NCBI GenBank assembly: GCA_012103575.1
Contig: WLWN01000001.1
Coordinates: 387,792 to 451,791, forward strand
Direction: 5' to 3'
DNA from: Kiritimatiellia bacterium
GTDB taxonomy: Bacteria; Verrucomicrobiota; Kiritimatiellia; WLWN01
DNA: 64,000 nt
Shown: positions 1 to 11,446 of the stretch, in pieces
Layout: every line of letters starts with the position of its first letter
Numbering within the stretch: the first letter of the stretch is position 1
Notes under the pieces: model-generated
Told to the model about the DNA's origin: nothing
What the model saw: the letters and a program-made list of their open reading frames with translations, nothing else
The model's database searches: none
Made by a program: the position numbers and the translations under genes

Positions 1-691
1 CTTTTCGAACTTTTTTATTGTTCACATAGATCTGACTATTACGCGCTGCCTCTTTAACAAAGTACTGGTTGGCTAACTTGTAAAACTCCGCATGAACAGA
101 AGATATGGACTGATCATTTAGCCAAACCTGATTGGTCCGGTTACAACCAATCGTGAACTCACTTATATTCAATATCTGTTCGCCTCCCTTAAAAGGACCC
201 GCTATAAATTTTAGGTGAACCTGATCCATACTGGATTTGGGAGGTTGTCGAGTCGACAGCCTCAACGTACTTTCGCTCTCCAAGGGAAGCGTTCCACCTA
301 GACCCAGCGAATCATTTTCTCTTTTAAACGGATGTGCACCAACAACGGTGGCATCTTGGTCTTCTATACCCGTTTCACCATACGTATAAATCAGACGATA
401 GGAACCAATCGCAATGACATCCCCACGTTTTAAAACCGTCCAGTCGTGAATAGGTTTATTGTTTATTGTGGTTCCGACCTTTCCTTCATCGTTTTTTATC
501 CTAAATTCTTTTTTATCCGCATTTTTTTGGAGGATCGAGTGATAACGAGATATGTTTTTACCGGAGTCTTCAAGGTGAATATCACATTCTTGAGCACGCC
601 CTATTCTCATCATGGGGCGATCTAACAAAACCGTTTTTTCGATTTCACCTTCATGTTTAATAATAAGCCGATCGATTCCATTCGATCTCAT
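1..691 (-). CDS. Double FHA-domain protein, C-terminus cut by window edge
   Basis: Reading the minus strand from the ATG at 691 gives an open frame that runs off the left edge, about 230 residues. Two forkhead-associated domains are visible. The first, near residues 20-100, has the RIGRAQECDI and SRYHS signatures. The second, near residues 165-230, has FTIGCNRTNQ and SSVHAEF. FHA domains bind phosphothreonine peptides, so this is probably a cytoplasmic phospho-signalling or scaffold protein; the partner is unknown. A low-complexity linker joins the domains. It is divergent from gyrB, with 179 bp between the starts. An effector domain beyond the window edge cannot be excluded. Confidence 0.85.
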   Translation of the reverse strand, partial: MRSNGIDRLIIKHEGEIEKTVLLDRPMMRIGRAQECDIHLEDSGKNISRYHSILQKNADKKEFRIKNDEGKVGTTINNKPIHDWTVLKRGDVIAIGSYRLIYTYGETGIEDQDATVVGAHPFKRENDSLGLGGTLPLESESTLRLSTRQPPKSSMDQVHLKFIAGPFKGGEQILNISEFTIGCNRTNQVWLNDQSISSVHAEFYKLANQYFVKEAARNSQIYVNNKKVRK

Positions 692-713
692 AGCATATAA
701 TCTAGCAATAAAT

Positions 714-729
714 ACTTGTTTTTACAAGT
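714..729. promoter_or_regulatory. Short perfect palindrome upstream of the FHA gene
   Basis: ACTTGT and ACAAGT are perfect 6-bp arms around four T residues, 23-38 bp upstream of the FHA start codon in the gyrB divergent intergenic region. It could be an operator or a small leader hairpin. The sequence shows only the symmetry; function is inferred. Confidence 0.3.
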
Positions 730-776
730 AACCGCTTCCTTTTTTTTAAAAAAGGACCTTTTTAGGCTCTAATCCA

Positions 777-805
777 TTGCATACAGAGTCAAGCTTTGAT
801 ATAAT
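777..805 (+). promoter_or_regulatory. Sigma-70 promoter of gyrB
   Basis: TTGCAT (777-782) and a perfect TATAAT (800-805) are separated by 17 bp. Transcription would start near 812, leaving a leader of about 60 nt before gyrB. An AAGGA ribosome site lies at 858-862, eight bases before the ATG at 871. Confidence 0.75.
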
Positions 806-858
806 TTTCTGTTTATGTTGCCTATTAATGATGTGGCGTTTTTTGCCAAAACTTTTGA

Positions 859-3345
<2,487 letters not shown>

Positions 3346-3437
3346 ATAAAATACCGTCCAGGGTTCCCGACCTGCTTGATAACGTTTAGATATATGTAAA
3401 CCAAGAACCCTAAACAGAAAACCTTGAACGAAAAATA

Positions 3438-5918
3438 ATGGACCCAACACCTCAAAAAATAGATTTAATCAATATCGAAGACGAAATGCAAAACGCCTAC
3501 ATCGATTATTCGATGAGCGTAATCATTGGTCGCGCATTGCCCGATGCTTGCGATGGGCTTAAGCCCGTCAATAGACGTATTCTATACGCTATGCGTCAAG
3601 GGGGATGGGCCCATAATCGTCCTTTCGTAAAATGTGCCAGAGTGGTCGGTGAAGTCATGGGAAAATACCATCCTCATGGTGATTCGGCGGTGTATGATTC
3701 ACTCGTTCGTATGGCTCAAAATTTTTCCCTTCGGTATCCATTAATCCACGGGCAGGGTAACTTTGGCAGCATTGACGGGGATCCGCCGGCGGCCCAACGT
3801 TATACGGAATGTAAACTGAATCGCCTCTCAGACGAGCTCCTTAGTGAAATCGACCAACAAACCGTCAACATGCGGGCCAACTATGATGAAACCTTACAAG
3901 AACCTCACGTGCTTCCGAGTAGAATCCCCAATCTTCTTGCGAACGGTAGCACAGGTATTGCTGTTGGAATGGCGACCAACATTCCTCCCCATAACTTGAA
4001 CGAACTCATTGATGCCAGCATTCACCTCATTGATTTTCCTGACGCTACCATCGATCAGCTTATGGAATTCGTAAAAGGACCGGACTTTCCAACCGGCGGC
4101 ATTATCCATGGATTAGGCCCTATACGAAATATGTACGAAACCGGTCGAGGACTTATTAAAGTAAGAGGACGCGCAGGTATTGAAGAAGGGTCACATGGCA
4201 AAGAAAGCATTATTATCACCGAAATTCCGTATATGCTGAATAAGCTTACGTTGATCAAAAAAATGGTACAACTGGTTCACGACAAAAAGCTCGAAGGCAT
4301 TTCTGATATTCGGGACGAATCTGACAAAGACGGGATCCGTCTCGTTGTGGAAACCAAAAGAGGCGCGTTACCCAAAGTCGTTCTGAACAATGTCTTTAAA
4401 CAAACACCACTGGAATCTACTTTCGGAGCCATCCTTTTAGCCATTGACGGAGGACGACCTCACGTCATGAACCTGAAACGGATGCTGCAATGCTTTATCC
4501 AGCATCGATTTGAGGTGATGACCCGAAAAACTCAGTTTGCCCTAGAAAAAGCCGAAGCACGTGCCCATATCCTCGAAGGTCTAAAAATCGCTCTTGATAA
4601 CCTAGACGAAGTGGTAAAAACCATACGTGAAGCAAAAGATAGGGCTACGGCACGAGCGCATCTGATCCAACGATTTGGATTATCCGAAATCCAAGCCAAT
4701 GCCATTTTAGAGATGCGATTGTACCAACTCACAGGACTTGAACAAAATAAAGTCGAAGAAGAATATCTGGAAGTCATCAAACAAATCAACTATCTTCGCG
4801 ACCTCTTAGCCCATCCGAAAAAAATTTACGGGATTATAAAAGAAGATCTTACAGAAATACGCAAAACGTATGGCGACGAACGTCGAACAGACATTGTAGC
4901 TGCCGAAAACGAGATCAACATCGAAGATCTTATTGCCGATAAGCCCACCGTTATAACCATTAGCCATAGCGGATATATCAAGAGAGTACCGACCAATGTT
5001 TACCGCGAACAACGTCGTGGTGGCAAAGGCGTGATGGGGATGAATACCAAGGATGAAGACTTTGCTGAACACGTGTTTATGGCCTCGACACATGATTACA
5101 TACTTTTCTTCACCCAAAATGGACGTGTCTATTGGAAAAAAGTATACGATATTCCGGAGGGAACGCGCACGTCGAAAGGAAAAGCCATTGTCAACCTGCT
5201 GGAAATCAATCGGGAAGAAAAAATTGCAGCCATGATTCGAGTTCGGGAATTTTCTGAGACTGAATCCCTCGTTTTTGCCACTCAAAAAGGAGTCGTCAAA
5301 AAATCTCAGCTAAGCGGATTTAAACGGCCACGCGCGGGAGGCATCATTGCTATTAACATTGACACAGACGACGAACTGATTGACGTTAAATTAACCAATG
5401 GAAATGATCGTGTCATGCTTATTACGCGGCAGGGGATGAGCGTTCAATTTCATGAAGAACGGCTTCAAAATCAGGGGCGCGCAACGCGGGGTGTACGAGG
5501 CATTACCCTGGGTAAAAAAGATGACCAAGTCGTCAGTATTGAAGTCGTTGATCCAAGAGCAACGCTATTGACTATAGCCGAAAACGGATATGGAAAACGC
5601 ACCGCATTTGGAGAATATCCAGTCAGAAACCGGGGCGGAAAAGGTGTTATTACGATCCGGACCACTGAACGAAATGGGAAAGTAATTGGCGCTCATAGTG
5701 TCCAGGATAATGATGCTATTATGCTGATTACCGAAGCAGGCCAGATGATACGAATGGGGACCAAAGATCTGAGGACGATCAGCCGTAACACACAAGGCGT
5801 CCGATTAATTAACCTAAAAAAAGACGACAAACTAGTTTCCTCAACCATCGTGCATAACGACGGAGAATCCGAGACGTCTGAGAACGAGGATATTTCAGAA
5901 AACACAGAAGAGTCTTGA
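3438..5918 (+). CDS. gyrA: DNA gyrase subunit A
   Basis: The 826-residue DNA-cleaving subunit of gyrase. The catalytic tyrosine in AAQRYTE falls at residue 122, the same number as in E. coli. The quinolone-resistance region [13 protein letters not shown] keeps Ser83 and Asp87 (E. coli numbering coincides), i.e. the susceptible-type residues. The C-terminal beta-pinwheel carries a canonical GyrA box, QRRGGKG, so it should wrap DNA as a gyrase rather than act as topoisomerase IV. The tail is acidic. It probably shares the gyrB transcript. No strong Shine-Dalgarno is visible before the ATG. An IS630 copy begins about 50 bp after its stop. Confidence 0.98.
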   Translation: MDPTPQKIDLINIEDEMQNAYIDYSMSVIIGRALPDACDGLKPVNRRILYAMRQGGWAHNRPFVKCARVVGEVMGKYHPHGDSAVYDSLVRMAQNFSLRYPLIHGQGNFGSIDGDPPAAQRYTECKLNRLSDELLSEIDQQTVNMRANYDETLQEPHVLPSRIPNLLANGSTGIAVGMATNIPPHNLNELIDASIHLIDFPDATIDQLMEFVKGPDFPTGGIIHGLGPIRNMYETGRGLIKVRGRAGIEEGSHGKESIIITEIPYMLNKLTLIKKMVQLVHDKKLEGISDIRDESDKDGIRLVVETKRGALPKVVLNNVFKQTPLESTFGAILLAIDGGRPHVMNLKRMLQCFIQHRFEVMTRKTQFALEKAEARAHILEGLKIALDNLDEVVKTIREAKDRATARAHLIQRFGLSEIQANAILEMRLYQLTGLEQNKVEEEYLEVIKQINYLRDLLAHPKKIYGIIKEDLTEIRKTYGDERRTDIVAAENEINIEDLIADKPTVITISHSGYIKRVPTNVYREQRRGGKGVMGMNTKDEDFAEHVFMASTHDYILFFTQNGRVYWKKVYDIPEGTRTSKGKAIVNLLEINREEKIAAMIRVREFSETESLVFATQKGVVKKSQLSGFKRPRAGGIIAINIDTDDELIDVKLTNGNDRVMLITRQGMSVQFHEERLQNQGRATRGVRGITLGKKDDQVVSIEVVDPRATLLTIAENGYGKRTAFGEYPVRNRGGKGVITIRTTERNGKVIGAHSVQDNDAIMLITEAGQMIRMGTKDLRTISRNTQGVRLINLKKDDKLVSSTIVHNDGESETSENEDISENTEES

Positions 5919-5968
5919 AGGACGCATAATACTTCTGCGGGGATTTTGACTATTAATGAAACGGACAT

Positions 5969-6968
5969 TAGAGCGCTTCACGATTGAGGTATCGCGATGT
6001 AGCACGAAGAAAACCAGCCGATTACCTCGTCGGGAGAAACCTCTTCGAACGCTTGTGTGATCGCTTCAGATAGTTCCTGCTGACTGCGGGCTGCAAGGCT
6101 GCCCAACCGATTCTTTATCTTGCCCCACATTTTTTCAATGGGGTCGGAATCGGGGCTGTAGGGTGGAAGGAATCTTACATGGGCCCCACATGACTCAATG
6201 AGTTCAATGACCTTGGGATTGTGATGGACGCGAAGATTGTCTATGATGACGATGTCTTCAGGTGAAAGAGTCGGGAGAAAAACCCGGCGAATATATTCTC
6301 CAAAAACAGCCGTCTCTGTCGCCCCCTCCCCCTCCATGGCCGCTGTTGTTCCGTCCAGGCGGACTGAAAAAATCAAGGTGGTGGTACACCAATGTCCATG
6401 AGGCGTTTTGGCAAAAAGCCTGTTCCCGCCCAACGCCCGGCCCCGCAGACGAGTCATATTCGTTTTCGCCCCGGATTCATCAATAAAGACAAGGCGACTT
6501 GGATCAAGTTTGGCCACCTCTTGGATCCACTGCTTTCTCAAGAGATTTACATCCGCCCGGTCTTGCTCGCTGGCGTGAAGCGTTTCTTTTATACCGGCAG
6601 CCCAACCGATTCAACGCCCGCTGTACGGCCATGATCGACCCCTTCACGCCGCTCATGTTCTTGAGTTCTTCAAGCGTTGCATCGGGATGTTTGCCCCCCA
6701 GTTGAGCCAACGCCTTGAGCTGCTTTCCGCTGTAGAGGGCCTGACGATGCCCACGCGGTCGGGGAGCGGTCTGTCCGGTTTCGTTGAAACGAGAGAGCCC
6801 ACGCTGAAACGTTCTAAGATCTACACGATAAGAAGATGCGATATCGGCCTGGGAACCTTTGCCCATTTTGTAGGCATCTATCGCACGCCGCCGGATTTCT
6901 GCTGTTGCTATACTCATGTCATGGAGTATAGATCTTCTAGAGAGGCATTTTAATCGTTAAATGCTCTA
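5969..6968 (-). mobile_element. IS630-family element, copy 1 (full length, transposase frameshifted)
   Basis: Ends are imperfect inverted repeats: TAGAGCGCTTCACGATT on the left and TAGAGCATTTAACGATT as the complement of the right, each starting at a TA as expected for the TA target duplication of IS630/Tc1 elements. Length is about 1.0 kb. It sits between gyrA and the chemoreceptor. A second copy, truncated at its transposase 5' side, lies at 39527-40452. Confidence 0.85.
5978..6917 (-). pseudogene. IS630 transposase, frameshifted
   Basis: Two overlapping frames together match the intact transposase at 39536-40423. The N-terminal frame (6504-6917) has the helix-turn-helix MGKGSQADIASSYRVD. 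The C-terminal frame (5978-6541) has the DDE core with FIDESGAKT, DNLRVHHNPK and LPPYSPDSDPIEKMW. Copy 1 has one extra nucleotide near 6587-6600 compared with the intact copy. The usual FNPIE glutamate region reads SDPIE here. The N-terminus MSIATAEIRRRA, lost from the other copy, is preserved. Some IS families use programmed frameshifting, but the single-frame sister copy argues for a mutation. Confidence 0.85.
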
Positions 6969-6999
6969 GGGTAATCGGTATAGCCGTGTAATCGAAAAT

Positions 7000-8333
7000 C
7001 TACTCCTGTATGCGTCCGGTCAATAATGCCCGATAGCCAAGCTCTATCTGGCTTCCAAAAAAAATCATATCTTTCTCCAAATGTCGAACTTGTTCGGCAA
7101 GGGTTTCAGAGGCGCTCATCATCTCTACGGACACAGCCGCATTTTCTTGAACGATTTTATCCAGCTCTTGCATGGAGGTGCTGATTTGCCGTGTGCCCAT
7201 GCTTTGTTCTTCGCTTCCCTCACTGATCTGTTCTACGAGTAGCTGGGTTTTCTGAATCTCCGGCAGCAAACTATTTAACTTTGTTCCCCCGCTTTCGGCG
7301 GCCTCAATGACTTTTTGGCAAAGTGTACGAATATTTGTCACGGATTCCCGGGTGGTTTCCGCCAGTTTACGGACCTCTGTGGCGACTACCGAAAAACCCT
7401 TCCCTTCTTCTCCTACCCGCGTTGCTTCTACCGAAGCATTGACTGCCAGCAGATTGGTTTTGTTGGCAATCGATTCGACGACCCAAGTTTCTTTCGAGAT
7501 GTTTTTCATTGAATTTGTGGCTATGAGCACGGCATCTATCGTGTCTTTAGCGGCTTTGGTGACGTGAATAGCAATCTGTTTGGTATCTTTAGCATGATGC
7601 GCATTTTGCTCATTGCACGTTGCCATTTCCTCTATGGCCGCTAATGTTTCTTCCACTGAACTGGTTTGATCGCGAGCGCCATCTGATAGTTTATTCGCGG
7701 TGTTGGTTAGCTGGGAACTTTCCGACGACACATGTCCGGTCGCCTTTTGGACATCCCGAGTCCTGACGTGAAGCCCCTCGAATATCTGTTGAAATCTCTG
7801 TAGTGTTCTTGATAGCCACCAGGCCAGAATCTTCATAATCGGTAGTGCGATGAGAATACCAGCTGCAAGCGCATACAGAAGTCCCCGACGATTTTCTTGT
7901 TGGATCGGTGAAAGATCAAAGGTCAGCAGAAGACTCCCTAACACGTCGCTATCTTCATCTAGGATAGCCTCCATCTCGTAGGTCTTCTGTCCCTTTTGAG
8001 CCTTCTTGGATTCCACGAGTTTCTGGAATAAGTCGTCGGGTATGACAAAGTCTTCAGGCATTGCTAACAGAGGTGTCCACTCGGCATCATAAAGAATGGC
8101 TCCTTCAAAAATTGAGTATTTCCTCAACTGCTCCAACGTTGTCCGCATAAAATCCATCAGCCCATTTTCCAACCCAACGGTTATATTGCCTGTTCCGAAT
8201 CCTTTGAGGGTACGTTGCTGTTCGGCAAAGAAGCGGGCCATAGATTTTCGGTGCATGAAATCCAAAAGAAATACTGTAACAATAATCGTAACAACAACCG
8301 TCAAACAGATAAATGTAAGGATTTTTTTTTCAT
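7000..8333 (-). CDS. Methyl-accepting chemotaxis protein with frame-disrupted start
   Basis: A membrane chemoreceptor of about 444 residues: N-terminal TM helix, a periplasmic sensor of about 120 residues, a second TM near residues 160-180, and a cytoplasmic signalling domain. The hairpin tip is divergent, ANKTNLLAVNASVEATRVGE in place of the usual [19 protein letters not shown]. The ATG at 8333 overlaps the upstream stop (ATGA), the expected coupled start, but it is followed by nine A residues that put it one base out of frame; a -1 slip gives MKKKILTFICL then the long frame. The first in-frame alternative is a TTG at 8304, inside the TM helix. It is last in an operon with a periplasmic protein and a porin. 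Confidence 0.8.
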
Positions 8334-8896
8334 CGAAGACGGGATAAGACTTTATCTACGATTACCGATACCGCTTGACTTAATTCCAAGCCTTTATCCA
8401 CGAAAATGATCTGGGAAGACTCCATGTTGTTTTTGTTACGCAAATCGTCTTCTGAAGAAACCTCTAGTGTAGTATTTTTTTCGAGGGAGGAAACATCGGT
8501 GTCTTTCTTCAAAATGTACAGTTTTTGCTTCTGAGTACCCATCCCTTCTTTTGCGCTTTGCACAATTAGCAGGGGTGAGGACACCTCTATGCCTTTCAAA
8601 GCATTGTGAGGGGCGTCTCGTAAAGTTACAACCACCGTTGCCTTGGAAAACTTTGTTACGACTTTTTGTTTGCCCGAATAATCAGCTAACGCCAACAAGT
8701 CTACATTGTAAAACTTTTTTGAAATTTCCGGAGGTAATGCTTGTGAAAGCGCTTTTTTATCGGCTTTGTCCTTCCCCGAAAATAGGACATACACATCTAT
8801 TGCCTCGGCCGATGGCGTTAGACACTCCCATCCTATGATTCCTAGTAAAAAAATGACTCCATAGAACGTTCTAAATTGCGTACAACATTTTTTCAT
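8330..8896 (-). CDS. Exported protein of unknown function, chemoreceptor partner candidate
   Basis: 188 residues with a signal peptide (hydrophobic GVIFLLGIIGW, likely cleavage after PSAEA). The mature part is alpha/beta-like, with alternating hydrophobic strands such as KATVVVTLRD and PLLIVQS. I do not recognise the family; it loosely resembles small periplasmic sensor or YfiR-like proteins, but no diagnostic motif is seen. Its stop overlaps the start of the downstream chemoreceptor by ATGA, and a porin gene lies 62 bp upstream. This suggests the three act together, with the periplasmic protein perhaps presenting a ligand to the receptor. That role is inference. Confidence 0.6.
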   Translation of the reverse strand: MKKCCTQFRTFYGVIFLLGIIGWECLTPSAEAIDVYVLFSGKDKADKKALSQALPPEISKKFYNVDLLALADYSGKQKVVTKFSKATVVVTLRDAPHNALKGIEVSSPLLIVQSAKEGMGTQKQKLYILKKDTDVSSLEKNTTLEVSSEDDLRNKNNMESSQIIFVDKGLELSQAVSVIVDKVLSRLR

Positions 8897-8958
8897 AATT
8901 CCTATATCCTTTCTGTAGATCCTAAACTATTATCTCTGCGGTGTTCTGATTGGTTAGG

Positions 8959-10251
8959 TTAGAACCAAAAAATAACCGAAAGCATGTTCATATTTATTTT
9001 TTCCTCGCCACCCGCTGCCTTGAACGGAGCCGGAGCACTCTCAAAGTTATCGATCTTGGATCGCTGGAATTCATAACGTAGACGGGCATTGGAATTAAAC
9101 TGCCATTCGGTCCCGTAGGTGATTCGGTTTCGATCAAAGGGAGTGAATGCGGCTTTGTCATTGGTGTTGACTTGATCGTAACGGACAATAAATCGTAGAG
9201 AACAGTCGTCATCTTTTCCCCACCAAAACGGAACCACCGATCCTTCCACATACCACGCGTCCATATTGTAATCGCCAGTGGAAGTATTTAGAGGGCCCGG
9301 TCCAGGCGCTGTCACTGGATTGATGCCTGCTTCTTGTTCTACATCTCCCAATACCCATTCTCCTTTTAGAGTCCAATACTTGCTTATCCAATTAGCGTGA
9401 ATACCCCACATTTGAAGATTATGTTTGGAATCAGGATCCCAATCCCCGGAATACCACGATCCGCCCACATTAAGTGGCACATGGCTACTGGCAAAAGATA
9501 TTTTAACGACTTGAGCCTTATTATTGTTATTATCGCGAGTGTCATCACTTTCATTTTGTATCAGACCATCCCGTGGGCGAATCGTAGAGGTTACCGTGCC
9601 GGCATCCAACACCACCGTATTATCGTCGAGTACCTCTGAATCCGATCTTATACCGTTGATTATAGAATATTTCACATCCAACACACCGAAACTGCCGAGT
9701 AAACGGTTCCAATTTATCATACCTCCTACATCGGTCCAGCCAAGGCCTTCAAAATCGGGGGGACTAGGAATAACGGGAACGATTTGCCATGCTGTGAAAG
9801 GTTGGCTCATAAGGTGTTGTTTAAAATTCGGCTTGTTTTCATTATAAGAAAGAAAAGGAACGAGGAATTTTCCGACCCTCAAGGAAAGACCTCCAAGCAG
9901 ATCTTCATTCCAGGCTTCATGGAGCAACGGCAGATCGAAATCTACATAGGCATAATTAGGGGTAAATATGCTTGCATTGTCTCCGGCCTCCATTTCCAAG
10001 GAAGCGATAATCCCTTCGGCTACTTCAAGATCAAAGAACAGTGAAAACTCTCGGAGCTGGAAAAACAGATCGTCTAGGTCGTCTTTTCCTACCAGCTTAG
10101 GAAGCCCGCTGTGATCCATGGCATGGGCATTACCATACCCGCTAATATGGACTTGGTCCCATTCAATAGCATATGCCGTAGGGGAAAAACTTATTATACT
10201 TATACCCGCGAGCATTATGCCCAGGATACAGATCACGTTTTTTGTCTGCAT
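8959..10251 (-). CDS. Outer-membrane porin-like beta-barrel protein
   Basis: 430 residues starting with a signal peptide (GIMLAGISIISFSPTAYA, cleavage after AYA). The mature protein alternates amphipathic strands rich in Tyr, Trp and Phe and ends in FWF, the aromatic C-terminus recognised by the BAM complex. It resembles phosphate-selective (OprO/OprP-like) or similar carbohydrate porins in length and strand pattern; the substrate cannot be told. An AAAGGG ribosome site precedes the ATG, and a promoter lies at 10270-10299. First gene of the apparent operon porin, periplasmic protein, chemoreceptor. Confidence 0.75.
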   Translation of the reverse strand: MQTKNVICILGIMLAGISIISFSPTAYAIEWDQVHISGYGNAHAMDHSGLPKLVGKDDLDDLFFQLREFSLFFDLEVAEGIIASLEMEAGDNASIFTPNYAYVDFDLPLLHEAWNEDLLGGLSLRVGKFLVPFLSYNENKPNFKQHLMSQPFTAWQIVPVIPSPPDFEGLGWTDVGGMINWNRLLGSFGVLDVKYSIINGIRSDSEVLDDNTVVLDAGTVTSTIRPRDGLIQNESDDTRDNNNNKAQVVKISFASSHVPLNVGGSWYSGDWDPDSKHNLQMWGIHANWISKYWTLKGEWVLGDVEQEAGINPVTAPGPGPLNTSTGDYNMDAWYVEGSVVPFWWGKDDDCSLRFIVRYDQVNTNDKAAFTPFDRNRITYGTEWQFNSNARLRYEFQRSKIDNFESAPAPFKAAGGEEKINMNMLSVIFWF

Positions 10252-10269
10252 AGAGTCCCTTTCAGTTTT

Positions 10270-10299
10270 ATCTTAACTGGTTATACTCCGAACCGTCAA
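10270..10299 (-). promoter_or_regulatory. Putative promoter of the porin operon
   Basis: On the minus strand TTGACG (299-294 of 10.2 kb) and TAAGAT (275-270) are 18 bp apart, just upstream of the porin ribosome site. The -35 box is good (5/6) and the -10 moderate (4/6). Confidence 0.5.
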
Positions 10300-10586
10300 A
10301 ACAGATCGGAGAATTCTACTAAATCGAATTCCTTGACATGTAACAAAACATGCCATTTAAAACAAACTACTTTTTTCGTGAATTGTAAAATAAGCCGGGC
10401 TTCGCTTTTCTCTGTTGGGTAAAATTTGTAGGTAATAAAATGAGCAAGCAGATACTTGCTCAGGAAATTTTGAAACGCCGACTCATGCCTAATTACAACC
10501 GCAGGGCGGTCTTGGATGCATTGGCGGCCTATGCGGACAGACTCCGTTCGTAGTAACCGTAGACCAGTGGTTTCTTCAGCCAACGA
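10300..10586. other. Gap with no supported gene; junk next to a transposase remnant
   Basis: An open frame on the minus strand spans most of this stretch but has no start context, no family resemblance and no hydrophobic pattern. It adjoins the IS481 transposase remnant and is probably remnant or scrambled mobile DNA. No RNA gene or clear repeat was seen. Confidence 0.4.
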
Positions 10587-10934
10587 TTAGTCTTTAAGCG
10601 GATGCTTTTGGACTTCGAACCAACTCATTGACATCTTTAAAAAAGCCTTGGTCATCTTCTCCACAGCAAACAATAACGGTACAGAATCATCAGAACCTAT
10701 CAAGATGTAGTGCTCGTGACTTGATCTGACAGTCACCCTGTTTTTCAGGTTTGGCTTGCGAAAATTTTCTTCAAAGAAGGCTTCAACCCCTCCTTCATTA
10801 GCCGCCGCTTTATACCTGTAAAATGGATGGCGCGAAAACCCCATGATTTTATATGGGTGAGATACGTTGCCCAATTCTTTAGCCAGGTTTGAAAATCTAA
10901 CCTTGTTTTTAATGATTTTTTCTTCTACTTTCAT
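10587..10934 (-). pseudogene. IS481-family transposase remnant
   Basis: The first 65 or so of 115 residues match the start of IS481-type transposases: EEKIIKNKV, LAKELGNVS, MGFSRHPFYRYK (helix-turn-helix) and PNLKNRV. The sequence then diverges into unrelated residues, and the DDE integrase core is missing. It is therefore a 5' fragment fused to other DNA. Neither terminus of the original element could be defined. It sits between the porin promoter region and MITE copy 1. Confidence 0.65.
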
Positions 10935-11217
10935 TTTGAGTTGTGTCTCCTTATTGCTTAATGGTTTGGTTTAAGTTTTTTTGTTCAGAAATTTTATATT
11001 CTCAAAAACGGGGCAACCGAACTTATTTCAACGTTAGTGTCAGACTTAGTCACGACTCGTGCAGAGAAGAGCAAAGTCGCAAGGATAAAATGATGATCCA
11101 TCAAAGAGGAAAACCCATCTTCTCAGTAGAAGCGTATACAAAAAACGTCGTTTTTTGATCCCGCAGGCCAAGAATAAGCCTCCAGGGGGGTAACGTTTAG
11201 AGTCTTTTTCAAATAAA

Positions 11218-11380
11218 CCTGGATCCGTCAGTTAAACGCGGTTTTCTGCACGAACCATTTGGGCCAAAAGGAATTATAAAAAAGCCTCGACGCACCCAGC
11301 GGGTGCGCCTGCGTTTTTTTGCAACCTTTTGCCTCTAAAGCATTCGCACAGAAATCCCACGTTTAACTGACGGATCCAGG
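11218..11380. mobile_element. 163-bp MITE, copy 1, with 5-bp target duplication
   Basis: Perfect 21-bp terminal inverted repeats begin CCTGGATCCGTCAGTTAAAC. The direct repeat ATAAA flanks it at 11213-11217 and 11381-11385. There is no transposase. An internal GC hairpin (11291-11307: CGCACCC, loop AGC, GGGTGCG) followed by seven Ts at 11314-11320 looks like an intrinsic terminator on the plus strand. It differs from copy 2 (46036-46198) at three positions. The outer 14 bases equal the right end of the IS1380 element at 34976-36633, so that transposase family probably mobilised it. Confidence 0.9.
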
Positions 11381-11446
11381 ATAAAGGGTGCATTCAAGAA
11401 TTTTTTGCAAGAGGCTGAGGATTATAAAATATTTCGTTTACTATTC

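Noticed and set aside
6504-6541. Programmed frameshift in IS630 copy 1
   Set aside because: The sister copy at 39536 reads through the same region in one frame because it lacks one base; a mutation is simpler.
10296-10583. Minus-strand open frame of 95 residues
   Set aside because: No ribosome site, no hydrophobic or domain pattern, adjoins transposase debris.
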